Positions 8,482-16,194 of a stretch of 64,000 nucleotides of DNA are shown piece after piece (within the stretch, counting starts at the first letter, position 1; each line of letters begins with the position of its first letter). The notes under the pieces are model-generated. The model saw nothing but the letters and a program-made list of their open reading frames with translations, did no database searches and was not told the origin of the DNA. Where the stretch lies: NCBI RefSeq assembly GCF_021650975.2, contig NZ_CP091285.1:3038001-3102000 (forward strand), written 5' to 3'. This stretch comes from Flavobacterium jumunjinense. GTDB taxonomy: Bacteria; Bacteroidota; Bacteroidia; Flavobacteriales; Flavobacteriaceae. The translations under genes and the position numbers were made by a program.

Positions 8482-11400
8482 ATGTTAAATAAAATAATAA
8501 AATATTTCCTAGAAAATAGATTAGTAACCGTTCTTATTCTTATGGTTCTAATTTTATGGGGTATTTCCGCAGCTCCGTTTAATTGGAAAATACCATTCCT
8601 TCCTTCTGATTCAGTTGGGGTTGATGCTATTCCAGATATTGGAGAAAATCAACAAATTGTTTTTACTCAATGGCAAGGTAGATCGCCACAGGATATTGAA
8701 GACCAAATTTCTTATCCATTAACTACTTATTTATTAGGTATTCCAGGTGTAAAATCGATTAGAAGTAATTCCATTTTTGGTTTTTCAAGTATTTACATAA
8801 TCTTCGATGATGATATTGAATTTTACTGGTCTAGATCCAGAATACTTGAAAAATTAAACTCATTACCTAACAGTTTATTACCTGAAAATGTAAAACCATC
8901 ACTTGGTCCAGATGCAACCGCTTTAGGGCAAGTATATTGGTACACAGTTGAAGGTAGAGATAAAGATGGCAACCCAACTGGTGGATGGGATTTACAAGAA
9001 ATAAGAACTGCACAAGATTTCTATATTAAATATGGCTTAAACGCTGTTAAAGGAGTTTCAGAAGTAGCATCTATTGGAGGCTTTGTTAAAGAATACCAAA
9101 TTGATGTCAATCCAGATGCATTAAAAGCTTACAATATTAGTTTGATGCAAGTAATGACTGCAGTGCAAAAATCAAATAAAGATGTTGGTGCAAAAACAAT
9201 TGAAATCAACCAAGCCGAATATTTAGTTAGAGGTTTAGGTTATGTAAAAAAAGTAGAAGACATTGAACTCGCTGTTGTGGCAGTAAAAGATAATGTGCCA
9301 ATTCGAGTAAAAGATATTGCTGTTGTTAGTTTAGGACCGTCAACTAGAAGAGGGATTTTAGATAAAGGTGGAGCTGAAGCTGTTGGAGGTGTTGTTATTG
9401 CTCGTTATGGTTCTAATCCATTAGAAGTAATTAATGGAGTAAAATCTAAAATCAGTGAAATTGCATCTGGTTTACCAAAAAAGACATTAGCTAATGGAGT
9501 AGTTAGTCAATTAACTATTATTCCTTTTTACGATCGTACAGAATTGATTCAAGAAACAATAGGTACATTAGAAACAGCGCTTTCTCATGAAGTTTTAATT
9601 AGTATAATTGTTGTTTTACTTTTAGTTTTTAATTTAAGAGCATCTTTAATTATCTCCAGTTTATTACCAGTTGGTGTATTAATGACTTTTATTGTCATGC
9701 GTTATTCTGGGGTAGACGCGAATGTTGTTGCGCTATCCGGTATTGCTATTGCTATTGGTGTCATGGTAGATGTTGGAGTCGTCTTTGTCGAAAATATTAT
9801 TCGACATCTCGAAATGCCCAAGAATAAAGGAGTAAAAGGAAAACAATTAATGCAAGTAATTTATGAAGGAACTACTGAAGTTGCTTCTGCAATAACTACA
9901 GCTTTAGCAACAACGGTTGTTAGTTTTATTCCTGTTTTCGCGATGGAATCTGCTGAAGGTAAATTATTTAGACCTTTAGCATTCACAAAGACTTTTGCAC
10001 TGTTAGGAGCTTTTGTATTAGGAATTGTAGTACTTCCTTCTTTAGCTAACTATTTATTAGGAATTGATTTCGATAAAAAAAGAGTAAAACGTTTTTGGTC
10101 GTATGTATTTATTTCTGGTGGTATAATATTAAGTATTTATTTTAAAATTTGGCTTCCTTTAGGATTAGTCTTAATGGGACTATATGACTTGTTTAATCAT
10201 AAAATTCCTGAAAAATTCCAACCTTATACAAAGCATTTCAACTTAGTTATAGTTGTATTCATTGTTTCTTTTTTCTTAACAGAAGAATGGATGCCTTTAG
10301 GCCCACAAATAAGTGTGATAGGTAATTATCTTTTTGTGATTTTTCTGTTAGGAATAATAATAGGTGCACTTTTATATATAGTCAGTTCTTATGAAAGAGT
10401 ACTGCGTTGGTGTTTAGAAAACAAAGGTAAATTCATGTTATTACCAATAATGACATTGTTTTTTGGCGTTTTAGTATGGATAGGTTTTGATAGTACTTTT
10501 GGAATTGTGGCAAAAGGGTTTGATAAATTAGGTTTTAATATTAGAAATTCTAAAGTTTGGTCTGTTCCATCACACACTTTCCCAGGAATAGGTTCCGAAT
10601 TTATGCCAACGCTTAACGAAGGAAGTTATTTGTTAATGCCAACATCTATGCCTCATGCTGGTGTAGAACAAAATAGAAAAGTAGTTGGGCAACTCGATAT
10701 GATTCTAAATCATATTCCCGAAGTCGATATGGCTGTTGGTAAATTAGGTCGTGTAGAAAGTGCTTTAGATCCTGCTCCTATTTCTATGTATGAAAATATT
10801 ATCAATTATAAACCAGAATTCATCTTAGATGCTGATGGGCATCGTATGCGATTTAAGACGGATAAAAAGGGTCGTTTTATTACTAAATCCGGTGATAGTA
10901 TTACACACGATGATGCTTTAAAACAAGCCATTTCTATTAAGAATCTTATTCCAGATGATGATGGTACTTTCTATAGAAATTGGCGAGATATAATTCAATC
11001 ACCTGATGATATTTGGAACGAAATTGTAAAAGCTTCAAAAATACCAGGAGTTACTTCTGCTCCAAAATTACAGCCTATAGAAACACGGTTAGTGATGCTT
11101 CAAACAGGAATGCGAGCACCAATGGGAATAAAAGTTTTTGGACCCGATTTAAAAACAATTGAAGAATTCGGTTTAGAATTGGAAGCCATTATTAAAGAAG
11201 TACCTTCCGTTAAAAAAGAAGCTGTTTTTGCAGATAGAATTGTAGGGAAACCTTATTTACATTTAAACATTGACAGAGAAAAGATTTCTCGATTTGGCTT
11301 AAATGTAGAATATATCCAACAAACAATAGAAACAGCAATTGGAGGAATGAAAATTTCTTCAACGGTTGAAGGTAGAGAACGATATCCAATACGTGTTCGT

Positions 11401-12306
11401 TATCCTCGAGAATTACGAGATAGCCCTGAAGCACTAAGTAAAATATTAGTTGCTACACCTACAGGGGCACAAATCCCGCTAGGGCAATTGGTTCAGTTTG
11501 AATACAAAAAAGGACCTCAAGCAATTAAGAGTGAGGATACTTTTTTGGTTGGTTTTGTACTTTTTGATAAAAATGATAATTATGCTGAGGTCGATGTAGT
11601 GAATGATGCACAAAAAGCTATTCAAACCAAAATTGATTCGGGCGAATTAATAGTTCCACAAGGGGTTAATTACAAATTTTCAGGAAGTTATGAAAATCAA
11701 ATTAGAGCCATGAAAAGGCTTTCAATTGTAATTCCTATATGTTTAGTAGTAATCTTTTTGTTACTCTACTTCCAATTCAAAACTGTTATTGCATCATCAA
11801 TCCATTTCTCTGGTGTATTTGTTGCTTTTGCAGGTGGATTTATAATGCTTTGGTTATACGGACAAGACTGGTTTATGAATTTTGCTGTTTCCGGAGTAAA
11901 TATGCGGGACTTATTTAAAATGCATTCTATTAATTTAAGTGTAGCAGTTTGGGTAGGTTTCATTGCCTTGTTTGGAATCGCAACCGATGATGGGGTAATT
12001 ATGGGTTCTTACATTCATCAAGTTTTTAAAGAAAAAGACCCACAAACGGTATCTGAAGTTCGTGATGCTGTAGTTGAAGCTGGAAAAATGAGAGTGAGAC
12101 CAGCAGTTATGACAACAGCTACAACAATCATTGCATTACTTCCCGTTTTAACCTCAACAGGAAAAGGTTCAGACATTATGATTCCAATGGCTATACCAAC
12201 TTTTGGAGGAATGACCATTCAAATTATGACCATGTTTATTGTGCCTGTTTTACAAGCATATTGGAGAGAAACAGTAATTAAAAATAAAGAAAAAAGAAAT
12301 GCGTAA
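8482..12306 (+). CDS. cusA: CusA/CzcA-family heavy-metal efflux RND transporter
   Basis: The inner-membrane pump of a tripartite metal efflux system, exporting Cu(I)/Ag(I) or divalent metals with proton antiport. Landmarks are the N-terminal helix and porter domain, TM4 with IAIGVMVDVGVVFVEN (the Asp and Glu expected of HME-RND proteins), the second-half signature FMPTLNEGSYLLMPTSMP, and a C-terminal TM bundle with GIATDDGV. At 1274 residues it is about 200 longer than E. coli CusA (about 1050): an extra hydrophobic block sits between the two halves (about 523-640), and there are further insertions in the second porter loop and near the last helices. The association with CopA, HMA and Cys-rich proteins favours copper or silver over Co/Zn/Cd. 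It overlaps the TolC-like gene by 8 bases. Confidence 0.92.
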   Translation: MLNKIIKYFLENRLVTVLILMVLILWGISAAPFNWKIPFLPSDSVGVDAIPDIGENQQIVFTQWQGRSPQDIEDQISYPLTTYLLGIPGVKSIRSNSIFGFSSIYIIFDDDIEFYWSRSRILEKLNSLPNSLLPENVKPSLGPDATALGQVYWYTVEGRDKDGNPTGGWDLQEIRTAQDFYIKYGLNAVKGVSEVASIGGFVKEYQIDVNPDALKAYNISLMQVMTAVQKSNKDVGAKTIEINQAEYLVRGLGYVKKVEDIELAVVAVKDNVPIRVKDIAVVSLGPSTRRGILDKGGAEAVGGVVIARYGSNPLEVINGVKSKISEIASGLPKKTLANGVVSQLTIIPFYDRTELIQETIGTLETALSHEVLISIIVVLLLVFNLRASLIISSLLPVGVLMTFIVMRYSGVDANVVALSGIAIAIGVMVDVGVVFVENIIRHLEMPKNKGVKGKQLMQVIYEGTTEVASAITTALATTVVSFIPVFAMESAEGKLFRPLAFTKTFALLGAFVLGIVVLPSLANYLLGIDFDKKRVKRFWSYVFISGGIILSIYFKIWLPLGLVLMGLYDLFNHKIPEKFQPYTKHFNLVIVVFIVSFFLTEEWMPLGPQISVIGNYLFVIFLLGIIIGALLYIVSSYERVLRWCLENKGKFMLLPIMTLFFGVLVWIGFDSTFGIVAKGFDKLGFNIRNSKVWSVPSHTFPGIGSEFMPTLNEGSYLLMPTSMPHAGVEQNRKVVGQLDMILNHIPEVDMAVGKLGRVESALDPAPISMYENIINYKPEFILDADGHRMRFKTDKKGRFITKSGDSITHDDALKQAISIKNLIPDDDGTFYRNWRDIIQSPDDIWNEIVKASKIPGVTSAPKLQPIETRLVMLQTGMRAPMGIKVFGPDLKTIEEFGLELEAIIKEVPSVKKEAVFADRIVGKPYLHLNIDREKISRFGLNVEYIQQTIETAIGGMKISSTVEGRERYPIRVRYPRELRDSPEALSKILVATPTGAQIPLGQLVQFEYKKGPQAIKSEDTFLVGFVLFDKNDNYAEVDVVNDAQKAIQTKIDSGELIVPQGVNYKFSGSYENQIRAMKRLSIVIPICLVVIFLLLYFQFKTVIASSIHFSGVFVAFAGGFIMLWLYGQDWFMNFAVSGVNMRDLFKMHSINLSVAVWVGFIALFGIATDDGVIMGSYIHQVFKEKDPQTVSEVRDAVVEAGKMRVRPAVMTTATTIIALLPVLTSTGKGSDIMIPMAIPTFGGMTIQIMTMFIVPVLQAYWRETVIKNKEKRNA

Positions 12307-13519
12307 AATACTAATACTATCAATTCTATTTTTTGCTTATAATGTTGAAGGGCAATCTATAAACGACTATTATACTATTGCTGCGGAAAATAATCCGGAA
12401 TTAAAAGCGAAGTATAAGGAGTTTGAAGCAGCCATGCAAAAAATACCACAAGTGAGTTCTTTACCAGATCCTAATCTTTCTATGGGTTATTTTATTTCAC
12501 CAGTAGAAACAAGGCTTGGGCCTCAAAACATGCGATTTTCGCTTTCGCAAATGTTTCCTTGGTTTGGTACTTTAAAGGCTCAAAAAAATGCTACAACCCT
12601 AATGGCTGAAAGCAAATATCAAGCATTTTTAAATGCTAAAAATCAATTGTATTCTCAAGTTGCTACGGTTTATTACCCTTTGTATGAGCTACTAAAATTA
12701 AAAGACATTGAACAAGAAAATATCAAAATTCTAGAATCATACAAAAATATTGCCACTTCAAAATTTGAAAACGGTAAAGGAAGTTTAGTTGATGTTTTGC
12801 GTGTAGATATCATGTTAAAAGATGCCCAAGCTAATTTAGAAATTTTAACTAAAAAAGAACCCGCATTAACATCTTGGTTGAATAGTATTCTAAATAGAAA
12901 GTACAATGAAAAAATTGTTATTTCTAAAGATTTGCAAATTATGGAATTACCAATCGAATACCGCAAAGATTCAATAGCCTCTAATCCAATATTACAAGAA
13001 TTGGAATTAAAAAAACAAGCTTCAGAAGTTGCCACTGAAGTTGCCAGAAAACAAGGTTTACCTAAATTAGGTCTTGGTTTAGATTATGTTTTAGTAGGGA
13101 AAGGAATGAATAACTTCCCAGATTCGGGTAAAGATATTATCATGCCAATGGTTTCTGTTAGTTTGCCAATTTTCAGAAAAAAATACAATGCAGCAACGAA
13201 AGAAGCAAAACTAATGCAAGAGAGTTATTCTTTTCAAAAAGAAGCGTATGAAAACAAATTAAACGGTACATACTATAAACTTGTTTTTGAATTGGAGAAA
13301 GAGCGTGATTTGTTAAAATTATATGAAGGTCAAGTACTAACACTCTCCAAAAGTTTGAATCTATTATTTGCCTATTACAGTAATGCAAATAAGGACTTTG
13401 AAGAAGTATTACGCATGCAACAAGAACTTTTAAAGTATCAAAAAATGCAATTGTCAAGCACTAGTACTTTTTATATAAAATTAGCTGAATTGGATTATTT
13501 AACAGCAAAACAATTTTAA
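12299..13519 (+). CDS. TolC family outer-membrane efflux protein
   Basis: The outer-membrane channel partner of the RND pump. A 406-residue protein with a signal peptide (about 1-18, NVEGQS) and the long alpha-helical barrel repeats typical of outer membrane efflux proteins (residues 25-210 and 220-400, rich in heptad-like Leu/Lys/Glu). SSLPDPNLSMGYFISPVE is a motif shared by CusC/CzcC-type channels of Bacteroidota. It starts inside the end of cusA (8-base overlap) and is followed after 2 bases by the adaptor gene, so the three components are one translationally coupled unit. Metal specificity cannot be read from this protein. Confidence 0.9.
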   Translation: MRKILILSILFFAYNVEGQSINDYYTIAAENNPELKAKYKEFEAAMQKIPQVSSLPDPNLSMGYFISPVETRLGPQNMRFSLSQMFPWFGTLKAQKNATTLMAESKYQAFLNAKNQLYSQVATVYYPLYELLKLKDIEQENIKILESYKNIATSKFENGKGSLVDVLRVDIMLKDAQANLEILTKKEPALTSWLNSILNRKYNEKIVISKDLQIMELPIEYRKDSIASNPILQELELKKQASEVATEVARKQGLPKLGLGLDYVLVGKGMNNFPDSGKDIIMPMVSVSLPIFRKKYNAATKEAKLMQESYSFQKEAYENKLNGTYYKLVFELEKERDLLKLYEGQVLTLSKSLNLLFAYYSNANKDFEEVLRMQQELLKYQKMQLSSTSTFYIKLAELDYLTAKQF

Positions 13520-13521
13520 TC

Positions 13522-15300
13522 ATGAACATAGATAAAAAAACTAAAATATTACTAGGACTTACATTAGTTGTAGGTATTCTATTAGGCGCATTGTTTTTTG
13601 GAGGAGACTCTAAAGAAGAAGAAAAAACAGAAGTCACTTCAAAAACAGAAGTTTGGACGTGTTCCATGCACCCACAAATTAGACAACCAGAACCAGGAGA
13701 TTGTCCTATCTGTGGAATGGATTTAATTCCATTGGAATCTGGAGATGACAGTATTGATCCCGATGCAATTAGTATGTCTGAATCAGCTATGATTATTGCT
13801 GGAATCTCCACTTATAAAGTTGGGAATACTGATGGTGTAAAAGATATTTCACTCAACGGGAAAATTGAAGTAAATGAGAAAACAGTTTATAGTCAATCTT
13901 CGCACATACCTGGTCGTATTGAAAAAATTCAGGTTTCTTTTGTTGGTGAATATGTAAAAAAAGGGCAAGTGGTTGCTTATATATATTCTCCAGATTTAGC
14001 GAGTGCACAACAAGAGCTTCTTGAAGCTTATAGTGTAAAAGATATTCAACCACAATTATTCGAATCGGTAAAAATGAAATTAAAAAACTGGAAAGTTTCG
14101 GATGCTACTATTAATACTATTATTTCTTCAGGGAAAACACAAGATAGATTTCCTATTTATGCTGATGTTTCAGGATACATTATTAAGAAAAATGTGGAAT
14201 TAGGTGATTATCTTCAAAAAGGACAAACATTATATGATGTTGCAGATTTATCAACAGTTTGGGTACTTTTTGAAATTTACGAATCAGATATGAGTTGGGT
14301 TAAAAAAGGCGATAAAATAAACTATACTGTTGCCTCTTTTCCAGGAGAAACATTTTCAGGAACAATTGCATTTATTGACCCATTTATAAATCCAATAACA
14401 CGAATTGCAAAGGCAAGAGTTGAGGTAGCTAACGTTGGGCTAAAATTCAAGCCAGAGATGTTTGTGTCAGGTACTTTAAAAACTAAAATAGGTGGAAATA
14501 AAGCAACATTAAGTGTTCCTAAATCGGCTGTGATGTGGACAGGAAAACGCTCCATTGTGTATATTAAAAATGAAACGGATAAAGGAATAACATTCAAATT
14601 GCGCGAAGTTACATTAGGACCACTTTTAGGGAATGATTACATAATTGAAGAAGGTTTAGAAATTGGTGAAGAAATAGTAGCTAATGGTACTTTTAATGTA
14701 GATGCTGCTGCACAATTAGCAGGAAAACCAAGCATGATGAATATTGATGGTGGCAGAGTAAGCACAGGTCATAATCATGGAGATGCAACAATGGTAATGA
14801 GTGATGATAAAAAAGTAGTGTTAAAAGAAGATAAAACCACTATTAGTAATGAAGCTAGGAAAAGCTTACAACCCTTATATCTAAATTATTTTGAATTTAA
14901 AGATGCCTTAACAAAAGATGATTTTAATTCCGCTAAAAAAGCACTTTTAGCATTTGAAAAATCTTTGAATAAAATAAACATGAGCCTATTTAAAAAGGAA
15001 TCTCATAACGCATGGATGAATTATCAAACAGAGCTGAAAAAACAGGCACTTCATACTACACATGTAAAGAACATTAAAGAATTAAGAATGTCTTTTGAAC
15101 CAATGTCTAATGTAATGATAGCTATGACAAAAGCATTTAATCCTTTAAATGAAACTGTTTATGTTCAATTTTGCCCTATGGCAAACAGTGATAAAGGTGC
15201 AAATTGGTTAAGTAAAGAAAATAAAGTAGTTAATCCTTATTTTGGTATATCCATGTTAAAATGTGGTGAAGTAAAAGAAACAATTAAAAATATTAAATAA
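13522..15300 (+). CDS. cusB: CusB-like periplasmic adaptor with heavy-metal-binding and DUF3347 domains
   Basis: Membrane-fusion protein linking the RND pump to the outer-membrane channel. The 592-residue protein has an N-terminal membrane anchor (8-27), then a YHS-like heavy-metal-binding module with C47-S-M-H and C61-P-I-C-G-M-D-L, then the beta-barrel/lipoyl/helical-hairpin core (about 95-395). The C-terminal part (about 450-592) is a DUF3347 domain with Cys/Met residues (FCPMANSDKG, SMLKCGE), a region often fused to CusB-type adaptors in Bacteroidota. The His-rich linker GHNHGD joins the two. The Cys/Met/His content supports direct capture of Cu(I)/Ag(I). Co-transcribed with cusA and the TolC-like gene. 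Confidence 0.92.
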   Translation: MNIDKKTKILLGLTLVVGILLGALFFGGDSKEEEKTEVTSKTEVWTCSMHPQIRQPEPGDCPICGMDLIPLESGDDSIDPDAISMSESAMIIAGISTYKVGNTDGVKDISLNGKIEVNEKTVYSQSSHIPGRIEKIQVSFVGEYVKKGQVVAYIYSPDLASAQQELLEAYSVKDIQPQLFESVKMKLKNWKVSDATINTIISSGKTQDRFPIYADVSGYIIKKNVELGDYLQKGQTLYDVADLSTVWVLFEIYESDMSWVKKGDKINYTVASFPGETFSGTIAFIDPFINPITRIAKARVEVANVGLKFKPEMFVSGTLKTKIGGNKATLSVPKSAVMWTGKRSIVYIKNETDKGITFKLREVTLGPLLGNDYIIEEGLEIGEEIVANGTFNVDAAAQLAGKPSMMNIDGGRVSTGHNHGDATMVMSDDKKVVLKEDKTTISNEARKSLQPLYLNYFEFKDALTKDDFNSAKKALLAFEKSLNKINMSLFKKESHNAWMNYQTELKKQALHTTHVKNIKELRMSFEPMSNVMIAMTKAFNPLNETVYVQFCPMANSDKGANWLSKENKVVNPYFGISMLKCGEVKETIKNIK

Positions 15301-15306
15301 TAAAGA

Positions 15307-15546
15307 ATGAAAAAAGTAATCGGAATTTTAGTAGTAACTTTAATAAGTGTAATAATTTCTTGTAAAGAAAACAAAGAGCAGGAAACAATGCAAATGGATT
15401 CACATGATGGACATCACCATTCTAAAACGGAAGAAACAGCTTCAGTGTATTATTGCCCAATGAAATGTGAAGGAGACAAAACGTATGATAAAGCTGGAGA
15501 ATGTCCAAAATGTGGAATGGATTTAGTTGTTGTAGAAAAAGAATAA
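15307..15546 (+). CDS. Small metal-binding lipoprotein
   Basis: A 79-residue lipoprotein with lipobox VIISC (Cys19), a His-rich stretch (HDGHHHS) and a single heavy-metal-binding module: YYCPMKCEGDKTYDKAGECPKCGMDL. The same module occurs once in the CusB-like protein and twice in the CopA-like ATPase of this island. It lies 6 bases after cusB and 4 bases before the regulator gene, so it belongs to the same operon. The likely role is metal sequestration or delivery at the periplasmic face; direct evidence is only the motif. Confidence 0.82.
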   Translation: MKKVIGILVVTLISVIISCKENKEQETMQMDSHDGHHHSKTEETASVYYCPMKCEGDKTYDKAGECPKCGMDLVVVEKE

Positions 15547-15550
15547 ATCT

Positions 15551-16114
15551 ATGATAAAGTTATACATCAAAAATATGGTTTGTAGCCGATGTATTTTAGT
15601 AGTTAAGTCTGAGTTGGAAAAATTCGGACTTAACTATCTATCTGTTGAGTTAGGTGAAGTTAACCTCCAAAACGAATTACCTCAAGATGATAAAATAGAA
15701 ATTTCCAAACAGCTTGAAGTTTTAGGATTTGAAATTTTAGACGATGCCAATAGTAAAACAATTGAAAAAATTAAAAATATTCTCATTGATTTAATTCAAA
15801 ATAAGAATAACGATATAAGAATAACGATTTCAGATTATCTTAAAAAAAAATTACATCAAGATTATAGTAAACTCAGTAATTTATTTTCTGAAGTAGAAGG
15901 TATTAGTATTGAAAAATATTTAATTAATCTAAAAGTCGAAAAAGTAAAAGAACTAATAGTTTATAACGAACTAACTCTTTCTGAAATTGCAAATTTATTA
16001 CATTATAGCAGTAGTGCACATTTAAGTAATCAGTTTAAAAAAGTAACTGGTTTTTCGCCTTCTTACTTTAAAAAACTGAAAGGAAATAAAAGAATTCAAC
16101 TCGATCAATTATAA
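15551..16114 (+). CDS. AraC-family regulator with an HMA-like N-terminus
   Basis: A 187-residue transcription factor. The N-terminus (MIKLYIKNMVCSRC, C11 and C14) looks like the first beta strand and metal loop of an HMA domain, continuing to about residue 65. The C-terminal part (about 95-180) is an AraC double helix-turn-helix, with SEIANLLHYSSSAHLSNQFKK and the family signature GFSPSYFKKLK. It probably senses Cu(I)/Ag(I) through the CxxC and controls the island. It sits inside the operon, 4 bases after the lipoprotein gene and 80 bases before copA. Using a chaperone-like fold as the sensor domain of an AraC protein differs from the classic CueR, CopY, CsoR and CusRS systems, although the architecture recurs in Bacteroidota. 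Confidence 0.85.
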   Translation: MIKLYIKNMVCSRCILVVKSELEKFGLNYLSVELGEVNLQNELPQDDKIEISKQLEVLGFEILDDANSKTIEKIKNILIDLIQNKNNDIRITISDYLKKKLHQDYSKLSNLFSEVEGISIEKYLINLKVEKVKELIVYNELTLSEIANLLHYSSSAHLSNQFKKVTGFSPSYFKKLKGNKRIQLDQL

Positions 16115-16194
16115 ATTTTGCAAAAGCTATCCATAATTGTGTAAACCGTTAGGTATTTTATTTCCGAAATTTGTAGTATCAAAATCAGATTATT

